Shown here: piece after piece, positions 20,102 to 27,834 of the stretch
Layout of the letters: every line of letters begins with the position of its first letter
How positions within the stretch are numbered: position 1 is the first letter of the stretch
Source of the DNA: a virus
Virus record (IMG/VR): IMGVR_UViG_3300007735_000662
Span: 1 to 35,535 of that record
Reading direction: 5' to 3' (one strand)
DNA: 35,535 bases
Position numbers and translations under genes: made by a program
Notes under the pieces: model-generated
Seen by the model: only the letters and a program-made list of their open reading frames with translations
The model's database searches: none
Told to the model about the DNA's origin: nothing

Positions 20102-20356
20102 TTATCGTGAGAACACTCTGACTTTGATTAGCTCCCAGATTGTAGAGAAAACAGCCCCAGACACTAGGGCAACCAGCCATAGCTTTGTTTTGATGGTGTG
20201 AGCGTCCCTCTCTAGGGTGTCTACCTTTCCGTTCATCCTTCCAGTCCATTCGGCTATTTCGCTAGTGTGACGCTCCAAAACGGCAATCAGATTTACTTGT
20301 CTTTCTTCAATTCGGGCGAGCCGCTCTCGCAGGTCGGCAACTTGGTCTGCACTCAT
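20102..20356 (-). CDS. XhlA-like coiled-coil membrane protein
   Basis: An 84-residue protein. Residues 1-55 are a coiled-coil (ADLRERLARIEERQVNLIAV, then LERHTSEIAEWTGRMNGKVD and TLERD), followed by a C-terminal membrane helix (KLWLVALVSGAVFSTIWELI) and a short basic end. This 'L..RLARIEE....VLERH...I......V..LE.D...K...W' plus transmembrane layout resembles XhlA hemolysin-like or related phage holin-associated proteins. Its start overlaps the stop of the small gene upstream (ATGA, 20356-20353). It lies in the tail block and not in the lysis block. Confidence 0.6.
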   Translation of the reverse strand: MSADQVADLRERLARIEERQVNLIAVLERHTSEIAEWTGRMNGKVDTLERDAHTIKTKLWLVALVSGAVFSTIWELIKVRVFSR

Positions 20357-20508
20357 AGCCTTGCTTTCTCCGCACCGGGGGCAATGCGAATCATCTGCTC
20401 ACCCTTGTCGTTATAAAATATCTCTATGTAGCCCTCTGCCTCTAAAAATCGAAGGCTAGAAACGAAATCCCGCCAGCTTGGGGTGTTTTGATCTTCCGTG
20501 GCACTCAT
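20353..20508 (-). CDS. Small 51-residue protein
   Basis: A short gene found by translation between the lipoprotein-like and XhlA-like genes. It reads MSATEDQNTPSWRDFVSSLR, then FLEAEGYIEIFYNDKGEQMI and RIAPGAEKARL. The helix-then-strand-turn-strand build (LRFLEAEGYIEIFYNDKGEQ) looks like the end of a winged helix fold. The ATG immediately follows the previous stop, and its own stop overlaps the next start as ATGA. The function is unknown. Confidence 0.55.
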   Translation of the reverse strand: MSATEDQNTPSWRDFVSSLRFLEAEGYIEIFYNDKGEQMIRIAPGAEKARL

Positions 20509-20628
20509 TCATTTAGCCCTCCCCGCGTCTTCAGCCGCAGACATATCGCTATATCGTGGAAGCGGGTTGTTGTCCGTGTGCCTTGGCGAGCAGGAGCAGA
20601 GGAAGAGGGTGATGAGGAGGAGGGGCAT
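20509..20628 (-). CDS. 39-residue putative lipoprotein
   Basis: Found by translation. The product is MPLLLITLFLCSCSPRHTDN, followed by a Pro/Asp/Ala-rich tail ending AAEDAGRAK. A hydrophobic core and LCSC give a lipobox-like site. The n-region lacks Lys or Arg, so the signal is not perfect. The ATG follows the stop of the upstream gene by one base. Short phage lipoproteins with this form serve as o-spanins or exclusion factors. It heads a group with the 51-residue and XhlA-like genes. Confidence 0.5.
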   Translation of the reverse strand: MPLLLITLFLCSCSPRHTDNNPLPRYSDMSAAEDAGRAK

Positions 20629-20629
20629 T

Positions 20630-21361
20630 TTAGGTCTTTAAAAATACCGCAATAAAAGATTCTCCAAAGTTTTGATATGAAAAACTCGACGAAGTGTAGT
20701 CGGCAGCCAATCCAACATTATCTCCAGCTATAAAGTACGGGACAGTGGCCGCATAGCTCGCCGATGTTGGGTTTGTTGGCCAACCGTTCGCTATTGCGGA
20801 AAAGAACGCTGACTCTCTGCCAGTTCCATCCATTGCCCTCACGCCTGTTGCGTTGTTAGACACTGTTGGCTTAACCTTAATTCCAACGAAAGAAATCCCA
20901 GCAGGCATCGTAAAAGCTGGAGAAAATGTTAATGTCTTAACGCCAGTGGTTGTCGGATCTATGCCAGTTTTTAGTGAATCTGTTACCCTTGTAGTTGGCA
21001 ATCCACTCGCGCTGCTGCAATTATATAAAGCTACCTCCATGGTCGGAGTTCCAGTTGCCCCAGATGCTGTCGTTACTTGAAATACAATTTCCGAAATACT
21101 TCGATTCCCATTTGAATAAACAGGAATAAAATACACATAAAAAGAATTGAGCGTTCTTGTGCTTCCTGCCCCACCGTAGGCAACCAGTGGGCCGATATAA
21201 CGATCAGATGGTACTTGCAATTTGTTAAATAGAGGGCCGCCAAACGTGCCGTCTCCCTGCAAATACTTTCCTTGATCTCCAGCGGAAGGAGATGGAACAA
21301 ACCCAACGCCTCCAGCTTGTGTTGCTGTTGCTGGGGCAAATGTTCCTCTTGATAAAGGCAT
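20630..21361 (-). CDS. Beta-rich virion surface protein
   Basis: A 243-residue Ser/Thr/Gly-rich, low-charge protein with a start common in phage fibre or decoration proteins (MPLSRGTFAPATATQAGGVG, then SAGDQGKYLQGDGTFGG, the 'YL.GDGTFG' linker). The body, residues about 60-240, alternates strands and turns (SEIVFQVTTASGATGTPTME, then VGIKVKPTVSN) and resembles a jelly-roll-like carbohydrate- or receptor-binding domain. It lies after another beta-rich protein gene, before the small lipoprotein. It may be a fibre or tail decoration; no specific family is recognised. Confidence 0.6.
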   Translation of the reverse strand: MPLSRGTFAPATATQAGGVGFVPSPSAGDQGKYLQGDGTFGGPLFNKLQVPSDRYIGPLVAYGGAGSTRTLNSFYVYFIPVYSNGNRSISEIVFQVTTASGATGTPTMEVALYNCSSASGLPTTRVTDSLKTGIDPTTTGVKTLTFSPAFTMPAGISFVGIKVKPTVSNNATGVRAMDGTGRESAFFSAIANGWPTNPTSASYAATVPYFIAGDNVGLAADYTSSSFSYQNFGESFIAVFLKT

Positions 21362-21370
21362 TGCCTACTC

Positions 21371-22579
21371 CTAGCTAACTTGCGTCACGCGAGCCGTGCC
21401 TGCGGTGGCAAATACTGCGGTATGGGCGAGTGAAAGTTGCCCTTGCGGACATTCCCAATAATCACCCGCAGATAGGCGAACTTGGTAGCTAATCGTGGTG
21501 CAAGTCGCACCGGGCGAGATGTAAAGATTGCCAGCCCCCTCATTAAACACCGTTAGCACCTCCCTGCCAGCAACTGCCGACACAAGCGTTGTTGAGGCCG
21601 TTGTGCTGGTAAAATTGCTATTAGTTACAGTCGTTCCCTGCATCGGATAGAATGTGACTACGCTGTTCGATATGGATGCTGTGACAGAGCCGATCTGGGC
21701 TGTGCTTGCTCCAAGAGTGACTGTCCCTGCTCCAATCGTCACCACGCCGATGCGGTTTGTGCCAGATGGGAGGGCTGTGATGTCTACTGTGCCAGAGATG
21801 CCTAATAGTTGACCACTAGAAGTTCTTACTGGAAGTCCTCCATCGGAGTCATCATTAACTCTTACAAATTCACCATCACCAGCAAACTTATTCTCGTAAT
21901 AAAGAGCAGATCGCAAGAATGACGATCCTGCTGTTGGTAAAACCGATCCATATATGTCTTGAGATGAAACATTTGCCGTGACTGTACCAGAGATGGCGGG
22001 GAGTTCTCTTACTGCAATAGTTTCGTTAGCCAAAAGATCAGTAAGGGCAGAGTATCCACCACCTACAAGACTTGTGGCACTACCAATGTTCGCCGTCACC
22101 GTCCCACTAATCGCGGGGAGCGAGCCGATTGTGATTGAGTTTCCAATTGTTATTGTGCCAGCAATCGTCTGTGTGCCAGTTGGGTTAGCTGTGACTGTTC
22201 CAGCGATTGTGACTGTGTTTCCGATTGTGACTGTTCCCCTAATTGCCCCAAAAGTGACGGTTGAATCGCTTGCATCCACCTTCATCGCCCCGCCACTAGA
22301 AACATGAACGATATGGGCTGTTTGGTTTGAGCCGTCTTGATGGCCTCCAATCTTAAAAAAGTTTAATGTTCCATCAGTAATTCCATCTGTCGCTACACTC
22401 CTAGCTAAAACATTGAGGTTGGGGATTGTGACAACACTTCCGCTAACTGCGGTTGTGATATTAGAGATTGCGTTGCTCCCAAGGCTTACAACGCTATGGG
22501 CTACGATATGCTCGCCCCCAGTAACTACTGAAGAAAGTGTGGTCGCTGACTGATTTCCGTCTAATACTGATAGTGCCAT
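21371..22579 (-). CDS. Beta-repeat virion protein
   Basis: A 402-residue low-charge protein. Residues about 105-215 contain short repeats such as GTVTIGNTVTIAGTVTANP, TQTIAGTITIGNSITIGSLP and three LPAISGTVTAN-type units; these look like turns of a beta-helix or beta-solenoid. The N-terminus (MALSVLDGNQSATTLSSVVT) and the C-terminal domain (residues about 320-400, ending AVFATAGTARVTQVS) are of mixed beta type. It directly follows the terminator-like pair. It could be a fibre or capsid/tail decoration. The family is unknown to me. Confidence 0.6.
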   Translation of the reverse strand: MALSVLDGNQSATTLSSVVTGGEHIVAHSVVSLGSNAISNITTAVSGSVVTIPNLNVLARSVATDGITDGTLNFFKIGGHQDGSNQTAHIVHVSSGGAMKVDASDSTVTFGAIRGTVTIGNTVTIAGTVTANPTGTQTIAGTITIGNSITIGSLPAISGTVTANIGSATSLVGGGYSALTDLLANETIAVRELPAISGTVTANVSSQDIYGSVLPTAGSSFLRSALYYENKFAGDGEFVRVNDDSDGGLPVRTSSGQLLGISGTVDITALPSGTNRIGVVTIGAGTVTLGASTAQIGSVTASISNSVVTFYPMQGTTVTNSNFTSTTASTTLVSAVAGREVLTVFNEGAGNLYISPGATCTTISYQVRLSAGDYWECPQGQLSLAHTAVFATAGTARVTQVS

Positions 22580-22595
22580 ATTCTCATCCTCCTTG

Positions 22596-23078
22596 TTAAA
22601 TCGCCCCGATATATTGCGAGTTGCGATAGTCTGAAAAATCTAGGGATGCGATGTAAGGGAACAGCCTTGTGCCTATAACCCGCAAGCTTAACCCCCGCAC
22701 CCAAGCCCTCTTGTCGTTTCTGATAGTTGGTGTTTGGCTGGTTATCCTTGCCATATAAACTTTAAGGCTAGTTGTCTCGCCCTCAATCCTAGCCGCCAAG
22801 GTTGAACCCTCCTCGTATAAGGCTTGGAATATATTAAAATAGTTAGACTCAAAAGTTGCTTGGGTAGTCCTAACAGTTGAATCTGAATAGCTTAACTCAA
22901 CTGGTATCTCGAATACTCCCGATGCTGGGACGATAAGCTGACCGCCTATCTGGGAACTAATAGTTACATAGGGAAAAAATCGCCCACCCCTTCTATTTGA
23001 AATATACACATTAAGCCCAGAAATTGGCGTTAATAGCCCCGCCAACGCATCTTCTAGGATAAACTGGGGTGAGGTCAT
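22596..23078 (-). CDS. Tail terminator/completion-like protein, copy 2
   Basis: A 160-residue protein with the same layout as the gene before it: 'L.DALAGLLTPISGLNVYIS', '.RGGRFFPYVTISSQIGGQL', 'P.SGVFE', 'LSYS....TT', 'IFQALYEEG' and 'TP.IRNDKRAWVRGLSL'. Placed after the connector and before tail tube genes, this size and fold sketch fit the tail terminator or tail completion (gpU/gpZ-like) position. It starts at an ATG overlapping the upstream stop (ATGA). The C-terminus extends about 25 residues more than copy 1. Identity rests on position and the pairing. Confidence 0.55.
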   Translation of the reverse strand: MTSPQFILEDALAGLLTPISGLNVYISNRRGGRFFPYVTISSQIGGQLIVPASGVFEIPVELSYSDSTVRTTQATFESNYFNIFQALYEEGSTLAARIEGETTSLKVYMARITSQTPTIRNDKRAWVRGLSLRVIGTRLFPYIASLDFSDYRNSQYIGAI

Positions 23079-23485
23079 TTAGATGTGCAAAGGATGTCTA
23101 GTGAGGTTGTTTTAGTCCAAATACGCCTATCATTGATGATTCCGGGTGATTCGGTCATAACCTTGCATTGAAATACCTTTAGATCGTTTGTGGTAAGGAT
23201 GCTTTCTATTGATGGACTTTGATAGAAGGTCTGGAGAATTGAGAACCAAGTTGCGTCTAGGACTTGCCTAGTCGTTGTGTCGGCTCGTGCTGAATAGGTT
23301 AAAGTCCCTCCACACCTAAACACACCAGAGTTAGGGGAAAGCTCCTCCGAGCCTATACCCACCTCAATCGTTAGGCTTGGCAAAAGCCTCTCCCCATCAT
23401 AGTTGCTTTTCGTGATATTAAGCCCACTTATGCTAAAGGCCGAGGCGAGGCTGTCCTCAAGCTCTCTCTCGATTGCAACACTCAT
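23075..23485 (-). CDS. Tail terminator/completion-like protein, copy 1
   Basis: A 136-residue protein starting MSVAIERELEDSLASAFSIS. Motifs shared with the next gene are SGLN, 'P.LTIEVGIGSEELSPNSGV', 'LTYSARADTTTRQVL', 'ILQTFYQS', LKVFQCKVMTESPGIINDRR and a W. It is probably a tandem duplication. The placement right after the connector-like gene matches head-tail completion proteins. No residue-level function can be shown. Confidence 0.55.
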   Translation of the reverse strand: MSVAIERELEDSLASAFSISGLNITKSNYDGERLLPSLTIEVGIGSEELSPNSGVFRCGGTLTYSARADTTTRQVLDATWFSILQTFYQSPSIESILTTNDLKVFQCKVMTESPGIINDRRIWTKTTSLDILCTSK

Positions 23486-23486
23486 T

Positions 23487-23804
23487 TTAAGTTGTCTGGT
23501 CGGCTATATCAATCGTGTAAGAGAGTGCGTCCGATGAGGTTGAGAAGTTGGCAATCATTCGCCCCACTCCACCTATTGTAACAACATTCCCAATTACCGG
23601 AACAGATACAGCCGTAGCGTCCACCACAAGGCTTTGAGATACTCTAATAATCTCACCCCCCACCTCTAAGTCCGTTGCATAGGTTAGGTCGGTGATTGAG
23701 GCAGAGACAGCATTTGAACCAAGCCCAGTCACAACTGTGTATAAGTCTCCAATCATTTGCCGTAGGTCGGCGGTGAAGAACGATGTTGAAATTGCCCCTG
23801 CCAT
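23487..23804 (-). CDS. Putative head-tail connector or completion protein
   Basis: A 105-residue Ser/Thr/Val-rich protein; the ATG at 23804 (MAGAISTSFFTADLRQMIGD) is preferred to a TTG at 23810. It begins with a helix (ADLRQMIGDLY) and continues as beta strands (LEVGGEIIRVSQSLVVDATA, VSVPVIGNVVTIGGVGRM, SDALSYTIDIADQTT). It lies between the glycosyltransferase block and the terminator-like pair, where lambda has FI/FII/Z. I recognise no family. The fit is by size and order. Confidence 0.5.
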   Translation of the reverse strand: MAGAISTSFFTADLRQMIGDLYTVVTGLGSNAVSASITDLTYATDLEVGGEIIRVSQSLVVDATAVSVPVIGNVVTIGGVGRMIANFSTSSDALSYTIDIADQTT

Positions 23805-23831
23805 ACCCAAGAAACCTTGTCACCTTGTCAA

Positions 23832-24500
23832 TCATCCAAGTTCTACGCTATCCCAAATAAAGATATTATCCTTGGCAAATGGCTCTATGGTTTGGGGAAA
23901 ATAAACAACTTTCTTATCTTTTCTCACCCCAGCCGCTATTGCCATTTGCCCACTATCTATTGACCAAAACTCTTCAGCCCCTCGGATTGCCCTAGCTAAC
24001 TCTGGGATGCTTGAGGCTGTGTAGGTTTGCAATCCCTTAATCTCTGTGCCTTGGCATAGGACAAAGAAGTTGTCCCCACCGCACTTCTTCCTTGCTTCAA
24101 CGATGATTTGCAGGGGGTCTCTCTTGTGCCCTTGGCTTATTCCAAAGGGGGCAACCATATTATAGGTTTCCGGCAATCCTTTGGCTGGGGCATCGTCCAG
24201 CTTATCGAACAGAATGTCCTTTGGGTCTGCCTTGTTAATCTCTTGGTGGGCATATACAAACTCTGTCCAAGTCTTGCCAGAGAAACGATATTCTTGGTAT
24301 TTGTTAGGCCAAATTTCAAGGTCTATAACATCGCCCTTGTTCCCAACTTTAACATAAGAAACCATCTCGAAGATGCCGTGGTATTGGGGCAAGCAATCAA
24401 AGAATACCTCGTGGCCTTGATCGGCTAGATATTTGCAAGCTGGGAGGCAACGAATGATGTCTCCTAACCTCTGGGAGTATTTGATTGTTTTAGCAATCAT
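23832..24500 (-). CDS. Glycosyltransferase family 9-like (heptosyltransferase-like) protein
   Basis: A 222-residue protein with the build of ADP-heptose:LPS heptosyltransferases. The N-terminal domain starts IAKTIKYSQRLGDIIRCLPA, where 'GD.....P....L' binds the donor side. The C-terminal domain has NMVAPFGISQGHKRDPLQII and FFVLCQGTEI, then SSIPELARAIRGAEEFWSID and SGQMAIAAGV, matching the 'D.G..H.A...G' end with Gly-Gln in place of the usual His. It is short for GT9 (about 320 residues), so it may be trimmed. It overlaps the preceding gene by 11 bases. It is the last gene of the sugar cassette. Confidence 0.65.
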   Translation of the reverse strand: MIAKTIKYSQRLGDIIRCLPACKYLADQGHEVFFDCLPQYHGIFEMVSYVKVGNKGDVIDLEIWPNKYQEYRFSGKTWTEFVYAHQEINKADPKDILFDKLDDAPAKGLPETYNMVAPFGISQGHKRDPLQIIVEARKKCGGDNFFVLCQGTEIKGLQTYTASSIPELARAIRGAEEFWSIDSGQMAIAAGVRKDKKVVYFPQTIEPFAKDNIFIWDSVELG

Positions 24501-25257
24501 CGGCTACGCTCTTATCGTGTAGGTGGGGGAAGTATTCGCTCAATCGAACCGGGCCGACTGTCTTTTGTAATTCTTTCCAACCATCCACCAATCCCTTGTA
24601 TCCATAAAAATCTTCCTTAAACTCAACTTGCTTCTGGATTGCGTAGGCATAGTGGTTGAATACCAGCCCCCAAGTTTCAGTCACTCCCCTTGGAACTAGG
24701 CGAGACTGGATATTTAGGCGGGGGGGTTCGTGGCTAGTGAAGCATACACTCTTTCCCCACTTCCACGCCCTCATCCATTCATACCAATTTGAACCCAAGC
24801 CTTCTCTGGTAACTACTCGCTTATTTTCCCCGACAAAGAAGTTACAATGGAACTGCATCGTTGCCCCTTCCTCTGCCCCCTTGAGACACTCATAAATTCC
24901 CTCGATCTGTTCTGCTCTCCACATCTCGTCAGCGTCCACCTCCATAACAACGCCATCATCTACACCGAACAAGGCTTGCTGAATCATCTCTAGCTTTCCG
25001 TTAAAGGGCTTGCCTTGCGAATGAACAATCACATTCCCCCCTTGGATGCTATTGAGATATTCGTGTGTTCCGTCTATGCTCTTAAAATCCTTGTGCCATT
25101 TGTCGGGAACTTGCTTGCACCAGCGGGTGCATCCTAGAGGCTCGCTAACCCCCTCGACAATCCTCCACCTCCAAGGAATCTTTAGCTTTTGAAATTCTGC
25201 AAGATGCCTCTCGATAAAGGGCATCCCATTGAGGACGATGGTAAAGATGGTTAGCAC
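24490..25257 (-). CDS. GT2-like glycosyltransferase
   Basis: A 255-residue GT-A fold protein. The start MLTIFTIVLNGMPFIERHLA is the usual 'I.IV.NG...I...L' beta-strand opening of glycosyltransferase family 2. The metal-binding DxD is in VVMEVDADEMW (residues 103-113). A Trp/His-rich acceptor region follows (NWYEWMRAWKWGKSVCFTSH). It starts with GTG at 25257, overlapping the methyltransferase stop by seven bases. It probably adds a sugar to a phage or host polymer together with its neighbours. Donor and acceptor are unknown. Confidence 0.75.
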   Translation of the reverse strand: MLTIFTIVLNGMPFIERHLAEFQKLKIPWRWRIVEGVSEPLGCTRWCKQVPDKWHKDFKSIDGTHEYLNSIQGGNVIVHSQGKPFNGKLEMIQQALFGVDDGVVMEVDADEMWRAEQIEGIYECLKGAEEGATMQFHCNFFVGENKRVVTREGLGSNWYEWMRAWKWGKSVCFTSHEPPRLNIQSRLVPRGVTETWGLVFNHYAYAIQKQVEFKEDFYGYKGLVDGWKELQKTVGPVRLSEYFPHLHDKSVADDC

Positions 25258-25862
25258 AATTTGAAGATGGCCGCACCATTACGAACCGACCAATCCTCCC
25301 AAAGCAATTCCGCAAATCCCTTTAGCTTGTGGTAGTTCGCCCAGTTCTTAATATCGTTCACATCATCCAAGGCTATGATTGCCTTCTCCGCTAGGAATGG
25401 CCTTACGCAACGCAGTTCAGCCTCACCAGAAAAGGGAGAGCCATCAATCAGCACGAAGTTAAAGTCCACATTATGCTCAAAGTGGATGTCCTCGATTGCG
25501 TTGGTCGAGTATGGGTAGGCGGTCTCTAGGCAAACATTGTGCCAGCCTAGGATTGTTTCGATGGGGTATTGGTTGAGATTGGTTTTTGTGATTCGGTAGA
25601 ATTCCTCGATGTCGTTCTTGTTCATCCAGAATTTCGACAAGGTTGCAGTTCCGTTGATGGCAACGCCTCCCCTTGTAGATAGGTTCATTGAGTGCCTACC
25701 GATGCGGTCTGGGTGGTTCTCGATGCTGAATAGCCTTTTTGTCCTAATACATTGAGTTGAGCCATCCCCAGTTCCTCCCCCGATTTCTAGGCCAACCTCT
25801 AGCCCATCGCTATACTCTGCAAGGGCTTTTCCGAATGAATCGTGAATGGTTACTTCTTGCAT
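25251..25862 (-). CDS. Class I SAM-dependent methyltransferase
   Basis: A 203-residue protein. Motif I, LEVGLEIGGGTGDGST (residues 21-36), is a typical glycine-rich SAM loop followed by the acidic end of strand 2 (LFSIENHPDRIG, Glu48). Later come VDFNFVLIDGSPFSG (Asp and Pro of motif IV-like strand 4) and IALDDVND, resembling class I enzymes of the Methyltransf_24/FkbM broad group that methylate sugars. It lies in the middle of the glycosyltransferase cassette, so a sugar O-methylation is likely, but the substrate is inference. Confidence 0.7.
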   Translation of the reverse strand: MQEVTIHDSFGKALAEYSDGLEVGLEIGGGTGDGSTQCIRTKRLFSIENHPDRIGRHSMNLSTRGGVAINGTATLSKFWMNKNDIEEFYRITKTNLNQYPIETILGWHNVCLETAYPYSTNAIEDIHFEHNVDFNFVLIDGSPFSGEAELRCVRPFLAEKAIIALDDVNDIKNWANYHKLKGFAELLWEDWSVRNGAAIFKLC

Positions 25863-26104
25863 TTTGCCATCTCGGATAATGCTTTTTTAATTGCGTACTC
25901 AATCACGGCCTCTGGGTCGTGCCTCAAGGCAATCATCCCAGCCTCATACAATTCCTTCCCTGCCTTCTCATCATAGGTAATATCGACTAGCACATACCTT
26001 GTTTTGTCGGTGCGTGATTTGCCGAAGGTAATCATACCAAGCCCCTTCGTGTTCTCTCCCTTTTTTGCTTTCCTACACCCAATTATTTGCTTTGCGTTTT
26101 TCAT
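25850..26104 (-). CDS. Small protein in the sugar cassette
   Basis: An 84-residue basic mixed protein. It begins MKNAKQIIGCRKAKKGENTK and has a beta pair (LGMITFGKSRTDKTRYVLVD) and a C-terminal helix (DPEAVIEYAIKKALSEMAKC). I recognise no family. It overlaps the end of the double glycosyltransferase gene by 32 bases and the start of the methyltransferase by 13, so it is squeezed between them and likely co-translated. Confidence 0.5.
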   Translation of the reverse strand: MKNAKQIIGCRKAKKGENTKGLGMITFGKSRTDKTRYVLVDITYDEKAGKELYEAGMIALRHDPEAVIEYAIKKALSEMAKCKK

Positions 26105-27728
26105 AGATTGCTTTCCCTTTCTCGTAGTATTCTGGTTTGTTGTGGTTCTTTAGTTGTTCGTCGGGGTTGCCTCCTGCAAACATAGGGTTCTCGTGCTTAA
26201 AGACCAAATCCCTAGCTTCAATTACACAATCGTCTTGGTAGGCTCTATCCGTGAACTCGTTGTCGGAATAGATACCATCACTATCTTGGTAGTCTGGGTG
26301 GAACATATAGCCCCCCTGCTTCCGTAGCCTCTTTTGCGTTAGGATAGCCATACAAAGCAGTTTATCAGTCCGAAGGCCATCTGATACTGCCACCACCCTT
26401 TCGGCCTCTACATTGTCGATCTTGGAGCAAATTAGGGCATCCCAGTACCTCGGTGGACTCCAATCATCGCTCATTTGAATAAGAATCTCGCCCTTGGCTA
26501 TTTTCGCCCCCGCATTCCAAGCATTGATAATTCCACCCGGATTAACCCTTTTGCCCTCGTGTGGGGTATAATCCACCTTCTCGTCCTCATCGACCATAAA
26601 CAACCACTCGATTGCTAGGGGTTCTCTAGCTAAAGCTAGCCATTGCATCTTTCTCTGAAAGGCCAACTTGGGGCGGCCTCTCGTAGCGTGGATAACGCTG
26701 ATCTTTGGCTTTGGGTACATATTGGAAAGTTTCTGTGCTTCCTCTTTTTGTCCGTAGCAGATAGAGGCCATCCGATATCCGTCTAGGGCTTGCCATTCGT
26801 AGATTGCGTGAACTTGATTCCAGTAGTGAAGGCTCGGCTTCGGCATCGCCATACAAGCCCTTCCAGAGTGCCAAGCCTTCGACCATTCCCCCCTAGCTGA
26901 ATACTCTGCCATTAAATAAAAATAAGCCTCTCTGCGAATAGGATTAACCCCAATCGCTTCCCCTAAATACCTAAACCGCTTCTCGCTTGGAGAGCATCTC
27001 CCAAGGTTGCATAGAAGTTCGTATTTGAGAGTTTCGTCTAGGTCTGAGAAAGCCAACGCCCTTTCCCCCACTTCAATCGCTTTATCCACTTGACCCCTCA
27101 AGAAAAACTCTTGGTGCTGATAATAAAGGTGGAATGGGGTAGAGGTTAATTCATCAGCTAGAATGCGATGGTTTCTATCTGCCGAATCTGCCTTGCTGGT
27201 GATTGGGCGATGAATCCTAAACACCTTATCAACTGCCAATAACTTGTTCCTATCGTTTGGCTCAAGGGCTTCGTGAACTCGATTCCTCCACCTACCACAT
27301 CCCTTACGCAAGGCCATCTCTCGAATTGGATTCAACCCGGCGTTCTCAACTAGATATCTAAAACAAACAATTTCAGACCCAACTTTCTCTGCTTGTTCTA
27401 GCCCCTCTTGCAAAACCTTCTCCCCATCCTCTGCCATTACATCATCGGCATCTACCCAGATAGACCACTCGTTTTTACAAGCATCGAGGGCTGTGTTTCT
27501 GGCTGTTGCGAAATCGTCTATGTGAGGCCAATCAGTTTTTTTGTTTTTGTAATGAATGACTTTAGCTCCAAGCGAAAGGGCGATCTCCTCTGTCTTGTCT
27601 GGCGTAGCTGACCCCCTAGCCATACAAACAATAATTTCTTCTGCGATGGGCTTAAAAGACTCAATGACTCGCTTGATGTGTGCTTCTTCATTTCCAGCGA
27701 TTAGGTAAAGGGATATAGGGATTTTCAT
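26073..27728 (-). CDS. Double-domain glycosyltransferase with TPR-like linker
   Basis: A 551-residue protein made of two glycosyltransferase domains. Domain 1 (residues 1-about 190) is GT2-like: ISLYLIAGNEEAHIKRVIES and WSIWVDADDVM (DxD at 93-95). A helical TPR-like stretch (about 200-335) joins it to domain 2 (about 341-520), which starts PKISVIHATRGRPKLAFQRK, has FMVDEDEK and a second carboxylate pair in GEILIQMSDDWSPPRYWDAL. This layout suggests successive transfers by one enzyme. It lies directly after the major capsid gene and its terminator. The ATG at 27728 has no clear ribosome binding site. The donor sugar is unknown. Confidence 0.8.
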   Translation of the reverse strand: MKIPISLYLIAGNEEAHIKRVIESFKPIAEEIIVCMARGSATPDKTEEIALSLGAKVIHYKNKKTDWPHIDDFATARNTALDACKNEWSIWVDADDVMAEDGEKVLQEGLEQAEKVGSEIVCFRYLVENAGLNPIREMALRKGCGRWRNRVHEALEPNDRNKLLAVDKVFRIHRPITSKADSADRNHRILADELTSTPFHLYYQHQEFFLRGQVDKAIEVGERALAFSDLDETLKYELLCNLGRCSPSEKRFRYLGEAIGVNPIRREAYFYLMAEYSARGEWSKAWHSGRACMAMPKPSLHYWNQVHAIYEWQALDGYRMASICYGQKEEAQKLSNMYPKPKISVIHATRGRPKLAFQRKMQWLALAREPLAIEWLFMVDEDEKVDYTPHEGKRVNPGGIINAWNAGAKIAKGEILIQMSDDWSPPRYWDALICSKIDNVEAERVVAVSDGLRTDKLLCMAILTQKRLRKQGGYMFHPDYQDSDGIYSDNEFTDRAYQDDCVIEARDLVFKHENPMFAGGNPDEQLKNHNKPEYYEKGKAIYEKRKANNWV

Positions 27729-27734
27729 TTAGAC

Positions 27735-27763
27735 TAGGATTTCTAGTTATTAAGGGATGTCAA
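27735..27763 (-). promoter_or_regulatory. Weak promoter candidate for the sugar cassette
   Basis: Minus strand TTGACA (27763-27758) lies just after the capsid-gene terminator and about 30 bases before the glycosyltransferase ATG. No good -10 follows at 16-18 bases; TAGTCT occurs after 21 bases. The perfect -35 and the position make it worth noting, but support is weak. Confidence 0.25.
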
Positions 27764-27765
27764 TT

Positions 27766-27804
27766 AAAAGAAAAAGGGGGGATAGGTTATTCACCCATCC
27801 CCCC
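27766..27804 (-). terminator. Rho-independent terminator after the major capsid gene
   Basis: On the minus strand an 8-bp stem, GGGGGGAT with ATCCCCCC (27804-27797 and 27783-27776), encloses a 13-base loop and is followed by TTTTTCTTTT (27775-27766). The strong GC stem and T tract define an intrinsic terminator 31 bases after the capsid stop. It separates the highly expressed head genes from the sugar cassette. Confidence 0.85.
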
Positions 27805-27834
27805 TTCTTCAGAGGAAACAACCAACAGCAATCT

